Positions 44,766 to 52,752 of a stretch of 53,052 nt of DNA are shown piece by piece; the stretch's first letter is position 1; each line of letters opens with the position of its first letter. Location of the stretch: the NCBI GenBank assembly GCA_026932145.1, contig JAIXKT010000019.1:1-53052 (forward strand), read 5' to 3'. This DNA comes from Bacteroidia bacterium (GTDB lineage: Bacteria > Bacteroidota > Bacteroidia > J057 > JAIXKT01). Below the pieces are notes generated by a model that did not search any database, was not told the origin of the DNA, and worked only from the letters and a program-made list of their open reading frames with translations. Made by a program: the position numbers and the translations under genes.

Positions 44766-46070
44766 TCATTCATTTTTCAACGCAGCCTGATAAACTTCTA
44801 TGGCCCTTTTCCGTGCCAGGGCATGGTCCACGATGGGCGGAGGGTAAGCCGCAGTACCCCATTCAGGCACCCATTTCCGGATATATTCGGCTTTGGCGTC
44901 GAATTTGGCCGTTTGGGCATCGGGACTGAATACCCGAAAATACGGAGCCGCATCACAACCGCATCCTGCCGACCACTGCCAGCCTCCATTATTGGCAGAA
45001 AGGTCGAAATCAAGCAATTTTTCGGCAAACCAGGCCTCGCCCCACCTCCAGTCAATCAGCAAATGTTTGGTGAGAAAGGAGGCAGTAATCATGCGCACCC
45101 GGTTATGCATAAATCCCGTCCGGGCCAGTTCCCGCATCCCGGCATCAACAATCGGATATCCGGTACGCCCTTCGCACCAGGCCTTGAAATCGGCTTCAGA
45201 ATTTCTCCACGCAATCCGGTCATATTCCGGTCGGAAAGCGTGACCTACCACCCGGGGAAAATGCCAGAGAATCATCATGTAGAATTCCCGCCAGATGAGC
45301 TCACTCAGCCAGGTGTCGTTCAGCCGTAGTGCCATTTCCACCGCTTTCCGAATGCTCAGCGTGCCAAAACGAAGGTGCACGCTCAGTCGGGAGGTACCAG
45401 CAACAGCCGGAAAATCCCGGGTCTGGTCATATCGCTCAATGATTTTCAGGGGAATTTTTCTTTCGGGAAAATCCTGGTCCTGCGGAGGCGAAAAACCCAG
45501 TCGGGAATAGGGCATCAGTTCGGGAATATCGCCGGAATACCACGGGCCTTCCGGTTTATCCGATTGGGCAGGGGCCAGCATGGACTTTGAAAATGCACTC
45601 AGCCATCGCTTTTTGTAGGGTGTAAATACTGTATAAGGTGTACCATTGTCCTTAAGCACCTCCGAAGGCTCCAAAATCACCTGGTCTTTGAAATCATGAA
45701 AGGCAATCCCTTTGGATGCCAGCCATTTCCCTACCCGCTCATCCCGTTCCCGGGCATACGGTTCATAATCCCGGTTGGTGTACACGGCTTCCGGGCGATA
45801 TTGTTGGACAATCTTTTTCCATACCGCTTCTGGCTCTCCGTATTCTACCAACAGACCAGAACCCCAGGATTTCAGTTGTGCATCCAGAGAAACCAGAGCC
45901 TGGTAAATAAACCAAACCCGCCGATCCGACTTGTCCCGGAGTTTTTTGAGAATGGTGGTATCGAAAATGAACACCGGGAGCACCTCTCCTCCGGAGCGCA
46001 GGGCGGCCTCAAGGCCCTTGTTGTCCGCCAAACGCAAATCCCGGCGAAACCAAAAACAGTTTACAGACAT
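44766..46070 (-). CDS. phrB: Deoxyribodipyrimidine photolyase (class I)
   Basis: 434 residues. NCFWFRRDLRLADNKGLEAA starts the antenna domain; the FAD-binding domain has RLSVHLRFGTLSIRKAVEMA, ELIWREFYMMILWHFPRVVG, GRTGYPIVDAGMRELARTGF-type region, the strand NRVRMITASFLTKHLLIDWR and NNGGWQWSAGCGCDAAPYFR. The WQWS...CDA...FRVF(S/N)P core is that of CPD photolyases rather than animal-type cryptochromes. It repairs UV pyrimidine dimers using blue light. The ATG at 46070 matches the family start; 46109 is too early. Confidence 0.95.
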   Translation of the reverse strand: MSVNCFWFRRDLRLADNKGLEAALRSGGEVLPVFIFDTTILKKLRDKSDRRVWFIYQALVSLDAQLKSWGSGLLVEYGEPEAVWKKIVQQYRPEAVYTNRDYEPYARERDERVGKWLASKGIAFHDFKDQVILEPSEVLKDNGTPYTVFTPYKKRWLSAFSKSMLAPAQSDKPEGPWYSGDIPELMPYSRLGFSPPQDQDFPERKIPLKIIERYDQTRDFPAVAGTSRLSVHLRFGTLSIRKAVEMALRLNDTWLSELIWREFYMMILWHFPRVVGHAFRPEYDRIAWRNSEADFKAWCEGRTGYPIVDAGMRELARTGFMHNRVRMITASFLTKHLLIDWRWGEAWFAEKLLDFDLSANNGGWQWSAGCGCDAAPYFRVFSPDAQTAKFDAKAEYIRKWVPEWGTAAYPPPIVDHALARKRAIEVYQAALKNE

Positions 46071-46162
46071 GCCAGACAAACAAAATCCGGGATGGAAAAG
46101 TTGCCCCAAAAACCCTCCCCTACAGCCAATCTTTTCTTAATTTCGCTAGTTAATCTAGAGAA

Positions 46163-47560
46163 ATGGAAAAAATTAAATTCGGAACCGACGGCTGGAGAGC
46201 CATTATCGCTGATTCATTCACCATCGAAAATCTGAGCCGCGTGGCATTTGCCACTGCAGAATGGCTGAAGCAAAAATACCCCAACCCATCTGCCATCGTT
46301 GGCTATGATTGTCGCTTTAATGGGAAATTATTTGCCGAAACCACAGCCAATATTCTGGCTCAGAACGGGGTAAAAGTATTCATCACCCCCGGATTTTCCA
46401 GCACCCCGATGATATCCCTCGCTACCGTGCGCAAACAGCTGAGCGCTGGTATCATCATCACCGCTTCGCATAACCCACCGGAATATTCCGGCTTTAAACT
46501 GAAAGGTCACTTTGGAGGCCCTTCCTTTCCTTCCATGGTGGCTGAAGTGGAAGCCCTCATTCCGGATCATTCTGTAAAATTGGAAAACCGCTTTGCAGAA
46601 CTGGTAGCGGAAAAGAAAATCGAATACTACGATGCCGAAGCATTGTACATCAACCACATGAAGGAATCGTTTGATCTGAATGCCATTCGCAATAGTGGGA
46701 TGAAGATTGGATATGATGCTATGTATGGAGCCGGGCAGAATGTAATGCGGAAATTGTTTCCGGATGCAAGCCTGTTGCATTGTGAGGTAAACCCCACCTT
46801 CCATGGTGTTCCCCCGGAGCCGATTGAGAAAAACCTGGGAGAGTTTGCTGCTCTGATCAAGGCGGAAAAACTGTCAGTAGGTCTGGTAACAGACGGAGAT
46901 GCCGACCGTATAGGTCTGTATGATGAGAATGGCAACTTCGTGGATTCACACCATATTCTATTACTGCTGGTTCATTATCTGCACCATTATAAAAAACTGA
47001 GTGGCAAAGTGGTGGTATCCTTTTCGGCCTGTGCCAAACTGGAAAAGATTTGCGCCCTGTATAATCTCCCCTTTGAGCGCACCAAAATCGGTTTCAAATA
47101 CATTTGTGAAATCATGGTGAATGAGAATGTACTGGCCGGAGGAGAAGAATCAGGTGGCATATCCGTTACCGGTCATGTTCCGGAACGGGATGGAATATTT
47201 ATCGGTCTGATGCTGTTTGAATTCATGGCCAAAACCGGAAAAACACTGACTCAGCTGATTGAGGAGGTATATGCCCTCGTTGGAGCTTTCTCTGTGCAAC
47301 GGTATGACCTGCACATCCGTCAGGATCAGAAAGAAGCCATTGTGAAAGCATGCCAGGAAGGACAGTACAAACAGTTTGGTAAATATACGGTGAAAGAAGT
47401 GCGGGACCTGGACGGGCACAAATTCATTTTTGATGAGAACTCCTGGGTAATGATTCGTGCATCTGGCACTGAGCCCGTGTTACGGGTATATGCCGAGGCG
47501 CCCACGCGGGAAGAAAGTTTTGCCATTCTGGATGCTACCAAAGCGGCCATCTTAAATTAA
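46163..47560 (+). CDS. Phosphoglucomutase/phosphomannomutase family alpha-D-phosphohexomutase
   Basis: 465 residues with all four active-site loops: phosphoserine TASHNPPEYSGFKLKG, metal-binding TDGDADRIGLYD, sugar-binding GGEESGGISVTG and phosphate-binding RASGTEPVLRVYAEAP. The N-terminal KFGTDGWRAIIADSFT is the family start. It interconverts hexose-1- and hexose-6-phosphates for cell-surface sugar supply; glucose, mannose or glucosamine specificity cannot be told. Monocistronic, ending at a hairpin. Confidence 0.93.
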   Translation: MEKIKFGTDGWRAIIADSFTIENLSRVAFATAEWLKQKYPNPSAIVGYDCRFNGKLFAETTANILAQNGVKVFITPGFSSTPMISLATVRKQLSAGIIITASHNPPEYSGFKLKGHFGGPSFPSMVAEVEALIPDHSVKLENRFAELVAEKKIEYYDAEALYINHMKESFDLNAIRNSGMKIGYDAMYGAGQNVMRKLFPDASLLHCEVNPTFHGVPPEPIEKNLGEFAALIKAEKLSVGLVTDGDADRIGLYDENGNFVDSHHILLLLVHYLHHYKKLSGKVVVSFSACAKLEKICALYNLPFERTKIGFKYICEIMVNENVLAGGEESGGISVTGHVPERDGIFIGLMLFEFMAKTGKTLTQLIEEVYALVGAFSVQRYDLHIRQDQKEAIVKACQEGQYKQFGKYTVKEVRDLDGHKFIFDENSWVMIRASGTEPVLRVYAEAPTREESFAILDATKAAILN

Positions 47561-47582
47561 ACACGACACAAATTTCAAATCG

Positions 47583-47616
47583 CAACAGCACCCCACTCAG
47601 GGTGCTGTTGTGCTTT
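47583..47616 (+). terminator. Terminator after the phosphohexomutase gene
   Basis: CAACAGCACCC (47583-47593) pairs perfectly with GGGTGCTGTTG (47600-47610) around CACTCA, followed by TGCTTTT. The T-run is short, so it may be moderate in strength. Confidence 0.75.
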
Positions 47617-47708
47617 TGGGGAAATGGCAAACCTAAAGGACTCAACAATACCCAGTTGGGAAATAATGCCTTTAAGTACTTTTCATTGTACTCAATAAAT
47701 CATTCTTT

Positions 47709-47942
47709 ATGCAGGTTGTCAATTTTACCGAATTTCACACTCACTTAAAACAATACTTCGATGAAGTGGAAGAAAATCATGAAACATTCATCATCAAAAG
47801 AGGTTCAGGGAAAGGGCCCGTGCTGATTTCATTGGAAGAGTATAATTCTATCCCCGAAACCCTGCACCTGTTGAAATCCAAATCCAATGCTGACCGATTG
47901 TATGAATCCATCAGGCAAATGAAATCGCGTAAATTCTCATAG
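47709..47942 (+). CDS. Phd/YefM family antitoxin
   Basis: 77 residues. The N-terminal VVNFTEFHTHLKQYFDEVEE and IIKRGSGKGPVLISLEEYNS follow the Phd/YefM DNA-binding fold, and the C-terminal LLKSKSNADRLYESIRQMKS is the toxin-wrapping helix. Such antitoxins repress their own operon and neutralise a YoeB-type RNase. The frame is intact while the adjacent toxin is broken. A near-consensus TACTTTTC box lies shortly upstream of the ATG. Confidence 0.88.
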   Translation: MQVVNFTEFHTHLKQYFDEVEENHETFIIKRGSGKGPVLISLEEYNSIPETLHLLKSKSNADRLYESIRQMKSRKFS

Positions 47943-47962
47943 TATAAACTTCCAGATTCAGA

Positions 47963-48220
47963 TTGAAAATTATTTCCTTGGATATCGCAGGGAAAGATTA
48001 CCTCTCATGGCAAAAAGAGGACAAGCAAAAAGTTAGAAAAATCCATTCTCTTATTCCGGACATTCAAAGAAATCCATATTCAGTAATAGGTTAACCTGAA
48101 CCATTGAAATATGAACTCTCAGGACTTTGGTCCCACCGAATTAACAGAGACCATAAACTGGTCTATCAGATGCCTGGACATGAATTATACATCTATAGCC
48201 GTCGTTAACATTACGATTGA
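47963..48220 (+). pseudogene. Decayed YoeB-like toxin with two in-frame TAA codons
   Basis: Read in one frame from a TTG 20 bp after the antitoxin, the conceptual product follows the YoeB pattern throughout: KDYLSWQKEDKQKVRKIHSL, DIQRNPYSVIG, stop, PEPLKYELSGLWSHRINRDH, KLVYQMPGHELYIYSRR, stop, HYD. Ochre codons lie at 48092-48094 (where VIGKPEP is expected; AAA to TAA is one change) and at 48206-48208 (where SCRYHYD is expected; TAT or TAC to TAA is one change), with a final TGA at 48218-48220. The second stop removes the catalytic His-Tyr. The total of about 85 codons equals the family length. It is therefore an inactivated toxin gene beside a working antitoxin. Confidence 0.85.
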
Positions 48221-48301
48221 CGCCATCTCCGCTTGGGTAACATTTAGTGGTGAGACCCTAACTCATAATTCATAACTCATACCTCCACAAACATAATTCC
48301 C

Positions 48302-48309
48302 TACCTTTG
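48302..48309 (+). promoter_or_regulatory. -7 box of rnpB
   Basis: TACCTTTG matches TAnnTTTG and ends six bases before the predicted 5' end of RNase P RNA, so it also shows the usual distance from box to transcript start in this genome. No TTG at the standard -33 position. Confidence 0.6.
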
Positions 48310-48314
48310 TAATC

Positions 48315-48710
48315 GCAACAGGCCGGGTCATCGCTGCCGCTCTCGGGCGGGGGAGGAAAGTCCGGGCAACACAGAGCAGCCTGCTTCCTAACGGGAAGGT
48401 CTTTGGTTTGTAAAAACCAGGGAACAGAAAGTGCCACAGAAAGGATACCGCCCTGCTTTCGGGTGGGGTAAGGGTGAAATCGTGAGGTAAGAGCTCACGG
48501 CTTGTCCGGGCGACCGGCGGGCAGGTAAACCTCAGGCGTTGAAAGGCCAAATAAATCCCGGCGGGGCAACCCGTATAGCGGCTCGTTATACAATCTTCTT
48601 CGGAAGTGCGCCGGGAAGGGTAGGCCGCTAGAGCCGCCTGGCAACAGTCGGCCCAGATAAATGATGACCCTGCACTTGTGCAGACAGAACCCGGCTTACA
48701 GGCCTGTTGC
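48315..48710 (+). ncRNA. rnpB: RNase P RNA
   Basis: About 396 nt of bacterial type A RNase P RNA. The 5' GCAACAGGCC pairs with 3' GGCCTGTTGC (helix P1). CR-I GAGGAAAGTCCGGGC occurs at about 48351-48365, and CR-V ACAGAACCCGGCTTACAG near 48684-48701. The RNA is the catalytic part of the enzyme that matures tRNA 5' ends. A run of six T residues follows directly (48711-48716) and acts with P1 as a terminator. Confidence 0.96.
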
Positions 48711-48762
48711 TTTTTTGAATTCGATTAGTCCCAAAAGGACTATCTAAAAATAAATCGTAGCG

Positions 48763-48812
48763 AAAAAAATCTTCCTGCCTGAGAGCCAGACTATTCCTGC
48801 CTCTCAGGCGGG
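48763..48812 (-). terminator. Terminator of the SGNH/MBOAT unit
   Basis: Minus-strand CCCGCCTGAGAG pairs with CTCTCAGGCAGG (one wobble), followed by AAGATTTTTTT. The upstream arm lies in the last codons of the SGNH gene. Confidence 0.85.
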
Positions 48813-49819
48813 TACATCTTTTCCAGCATTCGTTTTCCTACTTCCGGGCGAAAATGAACCAAATCATAAAACCCGGTCTGGTCTCTGGAAAAATCATTTA
48901 ACCCGGAAAAATCATACACCCTGTCCCTGCCAAAAATCGCCTGCAACATGCGCAGGTTCTCCGGATTCACGACAAGACAATTATAAGAGGGAGGAATGAC
49001 AATCCGGTAATCAGTGGCATGCTGATCCAGAATTTTACGAATATCCATCAGCTGGGTGATTTGCGCGTAGCCAGTCAGCTTATATCCTGTATCTGGTCGT
49101 AAAGTGTCGCGTTTCGAAAACAATGCCTGATTCGCCGCATAAAAAGAATCGGGGGAATGGGTAATGTAATATTCCATATCCTCCAGAATTAAATCATTAT
49201 TCACCGGCGTGTACACTACCTTTCGATTCTCCAGAAAGCCTTTCATATAGGGCTTATAGACCCCACTGATAACCCTGTCCAGATATTTTAAAAAGAAAAA
49301 CTTCTGAAAATAAACCCTGAAAAATGGAAGGTAAAACCTATAGGAAGGTCTTTGGGAAATCGCAGGATGTTTGATAAAAATGTGACCCTCTCCGGATTCC
49401 CCGGTCTCATACAAATTATCCTCCCGGATAAACAAAATAGCATTGTTAATATCTACGCCCTTATCATTTAATAATTTCAATTTTGCATAAATGCCATACA
49501 GACTCTCACCGGATGCATCAAAATGATAAGGTTTTGCATTGGCAGGAAGATGCGGTTTCCAGTCTGTGGTTAGAATACCCAGCGTCTGGGAATTTCCGAG
49601 AATAAAGGAATTATAGGAATTCTCCTGATAATTATCCAGGAAATATTCTACCGATACATAATCCCGGTTGAGCACAACAGGAGAATAGGAATAGGAATCA
49701 TATTTTCTCAGGATGCGAAAGGGATCAGAAACCAAAAAAGAAAGTAAAATAATAATCATCAGACTACCTGCGATTAATATTTTACTAAAAAGTGTAAGTA
49801 GAGGCGATTGCTGCTTCAT
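48791..49819 (-). CDS. SGNH-like membrane-anchored acyl-transfer partner of MBOAT
   Basis: 342 residues. One N-terminal membrane segment (ILIAGSLMIIILLSFLV) is followed by an exported domain. FILGNSQTLG at residues 72-81 is the block I Ser region of SGNH hydrolases (GxSxT), and YDLVHFRPEVGKRML near the C-terminus is the DxxH block. This architecture with an adjacent MBOAT gene matches AlgJ/AlgX- or DltD-type partners that hand acetyl groups to exported glycans. The acceptor is unknown. It begins 5 bp after the MBOAT stop and ends at a strong terminator. The pair looks AT-richer than neighbouring genes, possibly acquired by transfer. Confidence 0.72.
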   Translation of the reverse strand: MKQQSPLLTLFSKILIAGSLMIIILLSFLVSDPFRILRKYDSYSYSPVVLNRDYVSVEYFLDNYQENSYNSFILGNSQTLGILTTDWKPHLPANAKPYHFDASGESLYGIYAKLKLLNDKGVDINNAILFIREDNLYETGESGEGHIFIKHPAISQRPSYRFYLPFFRVYFQKFFFLKYLDRVISGVYKPYMKGFLENRKVVYTPVNNDLILEDMEYYITHSPDSFYAANQALFSKRDTLRPDTGYKLTGYAQITQLMDIRKILDQHATDYRIVIPPSYNCLVVNPENLRMLQAIFGRDRVYDFSGLNDFSRDQTGFYDLVHFRPEVGKRMLEKMYPPERQE

Positions 49820-49824
49820 ACTAT

Positions 49825-51267
49825 TTAAAACTGAAAATAATAAAACGGCACTTCCTCAAAAACACCAAAGCCAATAATTACCAGAATAAATAAATTATAG
49901 GCAATGGCACGAGCCCAGAAGGGAAGTTTCATGAATGTATTGTGATAAACCTTGCGGACATAGGCTATCTGCAAAACGTCCAACACAAGAATTGCGAAAA
50001 AACAGGCAACCAATCCGGTATACCCCGTCATTCGAATCGTACCGGAGGAATCATTCCAATCCAACATACTATTCATAAAAACCATCGTTCTGCCCAATTC
50101 CACACACCGAAAGGGTATGAAGGAAAGTGTCAGAATCAGAAAGGTTCCCAACATGAAAAAGCCAGATGCAAAATTGGATCTTAGATTTCCGGGTAAGGGT
50201 ACAAATTCAAGAATTTTCGTGAAAATCGGCCGAACGAATCGGGACAACATGATGGCAATGCCATTGATCAGACCAAAAAAGATAAATCCCCATCCGGCCC
50301 CATGCCAAATTCCGGAAAGTATAAAAACAAACAGTATATTAAAATAGGCTCTGGATTGAGAAACCCGATTACCTCCCAATGGAATGTAGACATAATCGCG
50401 AAACCAGGTATTGAGGGAAATATGCCAGCGTGTCCATAATTCTTTTACTGACTGGGAATAAAAAGGAAAATTAAAATTCACCATCAGGTCAAAACCCATC
50501 ACCCGGGCAGACCCTCGGGCAATGTCTGAATACCCTGAAAAATCGCAATACAGTTGATAGGTAAAAAAAATGGCTGCCACAACCATTTCCCAATTGGAGA
50601 AATTCTGAGGTGAATTAAATACCAATGAGGTAACAGAATCCAGCCGATCACTGACAACGACTTTTTTAAATAATCCCCAGGCCATTAATTTCAGGCCACT
50701 GGTTACATTCGAGTTTATTAATGCCTTCTTTTCGTGTAATTGGGGCAGAATATTCTGAGGGCGTTCAATCGGGCCAGCAACCAGCTGCGGGTAAAACATG
50801 ACATACAGAGCATACAATCCAAAATGTCGCTCAGGCTTTTGTCGCCCATAATATACCTCAATGGTATAGCTCATGGCCTGAAAGGTATGGAAGGATAACC
50901 CAATGGGTAAGATCATTTCCAGATAGGGAATATCACTTTGAATATTCAAAAACCCTAATAATTCGTTCAGGTTTTCCAGTCCAAAATTGTAATATTTAAA
51001 AACTCCCAGAATGCCCACATTGGCTACAATGCTGGTTGCAAGTGCTATCTTTTTATGCTTCCCGGTAGTTCCCTGTATCCAGAAAGCAGCAAAATAATCA
51101 ATCACGATTGTCCCGGCCAATATCAGAATATATTCCGGAACAAATGCCATATAAAAATAGCAGCTGGCTACTAATAGCATGGCCCATCGAAAACGATGAG
51201 GCAAACCATAGTACAGTACGGTGACCAGTACAAAGTAGAATAAAAACTGTAACGAATTGAACAGCAT
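49825..51267 (-). CDS. MBOAT family membrane O-acyltransferase (AlgI-like)
   Basis: 480 residues, about eleven membrane helices. The MBOAT hallmarks are MLPIGLSFHTFQAMSYTIEV, YPQLVAGPIERPQNILPQL, YCDFSGYSDIARGSARVMGF, LWTRWHISLNTWFRDYVYIP and the catalytic His in SGIWHGAGWGFIFFG, all typical of AlgI-type enzymes that move acetyl groups across the membrane. Together with the SGNH gene 5 bp downstream it forms a two-gene O-acylation unit for a surface polysaccharide. No polysaccharide synthesis gene is next to it. Confidence 0.94.
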   Translation of the reverse strand: MLFNSLQFLFYFVLVTVLYYGLPHRFRWAMLLVASCYFYMAFVPEYILILAGTIVIDYFAAFWIQGTTGKHKKIALATSIVANVGILGVFKYYNFGLENLNELLGFLNIQSDIPYLEMILPIGLSFHTFQAMSYTIEVYYGRQKPERHFGLYALYVMFYPQLVAGPIERPQNILPQLHEKKALINSNVTSGLKLMAWGLFKKVVVSDRLDSVTSLVFNSPQNFSNWEMVVAAIFFTYQLYCDFSGYSDIARGSARVMGFDLMVNFNFPFYSQSVKELWTRWHISLNTWFRDYVYIPLGGNRVSQSRAYFNILFVFILSGIWHGAGWGFIFFGLINGIAIMLSRFVRPIFTKILEFVPLPGNLRSNFASGFFMLGTFLILTLSFIPFRCVELGRTMVFMNSMLDWNDSSGTIRMTGYTGLVACFFAILVLDVLQIAYVRKVYHNTFMKLPFWARAIAYNLFILVIIGFGVFEEVPFYYFQF

Positions 51268-52253
51268 AATAATTTCTTTTCAACCAACTGAAGTACTTCT
51301 CACTTCTTCAGGGGATGGAAGGCACACGACCCATTCTCATCGGGAAGGTTGGAGCATTCATTCCATCCTCAATGGATCCGAATATTTACCCGAACAGGCA
51401 ATTTCCGAAAGGTCAGAATCATTTGCTCCCCTAACCGGTTCATTCCATTCAGCAATCTCATTCCGATTTCCTGAATAAAACTTCTACTTTTATTGAAACC
51501 TGATTGGGGGGGCTAGCTTCCTCCTGCCAACAAATATAACAATTTATGCACTAACGCCTTTGGATGTTGACATTTAAGATGGGTTATATGCCTGGGAGGA
51601 AGAGGGTATGCACTCAATGACTGGTTCCGAACCAATCTCTACTCTTTGACCAGGCTTCAGGTTGGCGATGCGCTGCAAGCTGAAACTCCCAAATGAGCGG
51701 GGTAACCTACTCGATTTTAGGATAAGTATCCAATAGGCGAATGATTTGTCTGGCTTAACAGATGATTTTCCTGACCCTTCCATTTGACATGTACCCGGGG
51801 TTCGTTTGTTTCGACGGGATATTCTGAGGTTACGCTCTGGTACTTAACGCAGTAATGGTGCATGGCTCGGTACCAGGGTCAACTCTTTCCAACGCGGCAA
51901 TCGACATAACCATGAAATTAATTTTTTTAATTATATCCTGATTCGATAAATTACCAGTAACCTCCACTCATAAATATTGGGAAAGTCAATGGTCTGGTGT
52001 GTGTGTGCTTGGGCCTCCGCGGTTGTCCAAACTCCAAATAGTCAAATTTGGAATTTTATCAGAGTGGGATAGAAAGGAATTTTAAAATTCGTGATTTGTA
52101 ATCGAATCCACCCATTTTGCACTCATAACTTCCGAACGAAAATTCACTTCAAATTCAGCCGGGTTGCTGAAGGATATTTTTCAAAAAAGAATTAAAATGG
52201 GAGCCCGGCCAGGTAAGGTACAGATGAATATTTCAAATCCTTTCACCTGAGTC
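51268..52253. other. Intergenic region of about 990 bp without a convincing gene
   Basis: No open frame here shows a recognisable family. A minus-strand frame of 69 codons (51574-51783) contains LKPGQRVEIGSEPVIECIPS but no start context or neighbour support, and may be a remnant. CAAATATA at 51531-51538 gives a minus-strand TATATTTG that could be a distant -7 box for the MBOAT gene. GGGG (51797-51800) and TTTCGACGGG (51809-51818) resemble the 5' end of tmRNA, but no tag frame or 3' half was found. The rest shows nothing definite. Confidence 0.5.
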
Positions 52254-52736
52254 TCAATTCAGCTTCACTAATTCCAAAAAATGCATCAAATACTGCTCAT
52301 CCACCTCTGAAAAATCATCCAGCCTGATACTGTCAATATCCAATACCGCCCGCACTTTTCCAGATGCATCCCTTATGGGCAGGACAATCTCCGACCGGGA
52401 TAAACTGCTGCAGGCGATATGACCGGGAAATGCATCCACATCCGGCACAATCTGAGTTCGGTTTTCCCGTACGGCTGCCCCGCACACACCTTTTTCTATG
52501 CTAAACCGGGAACAGGCTACCGGCCCCTGGAATGGTCCGAGCACCAGCTCATTCCCTTTCACGAAGTAAAACCCGACCCAGAAAAATCCGGGAATCTCAT
52601 GCAGGATTGCGGTCAGGTTGGCCATCCGGGCAATTTCATCCGGTTCAGGGGATAATAAGGCCTTTGCCTGAGGGAGCAATTCCCGGTAAATTTCTTCGCG
52701 TGTGGCTGACTGGTTGATTCGAATTTCTTCTGACAT
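52254..52736 (-). CDS. Free methionine-(R)-sulfoxide reductase (GAF domain)
   Basis: 160 residues, a single GAF domain. GFFWVGFYFVKGNELVLGPF, GPVACSRFSIEKGVCGAAVR, IVPDVDAFPGHIACSSLSRS and SGKVRAVLDIDSIRLDDFSE are the fRMsr signature. Three Cys at 75, 85 and 109 keep the spacing (10, 24) of the catalytic and resolving residues in characterised members. The enzyme reduces free Met-R-sulfoxide with thioredoxin electrons. The tandem palindromic array begins 16 bp upstream of its start codon and occupies the normal promoter position. Confidence 0.93.
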   Translation of the reverse strand: MSEEIRINQSATREEIYRELLPQAKALLSPEPDEIARMANLTAILHEIPGFFWVGFYFVKGNELVLGPFQGPVACSRFSIEKGVCGAAVRENRTQIVPDVDAFPGHIACSSLSRSEIVLPIRDASGKVRAVLDIDSIRLDDFSEVDEQYLMHFLELVKLN

Positions 52737-52752
52737 GTTGTAAAGTTAAGAA

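Noticed and set aside
47963-48220. UAA read as sense codon (recoding) in the YoeB-like gene
   Set aside because: Many clear genes in the window end with TAA at the expected position (for example 8260, 11895, 22018), and other changes in the same gene indicate decay.
51574-51783. 69-codon minus-strand frame in the right-hand intergenic region
   Set aside because: No family resemblance, promoter or neighbour support; kept only as a possible remnant.
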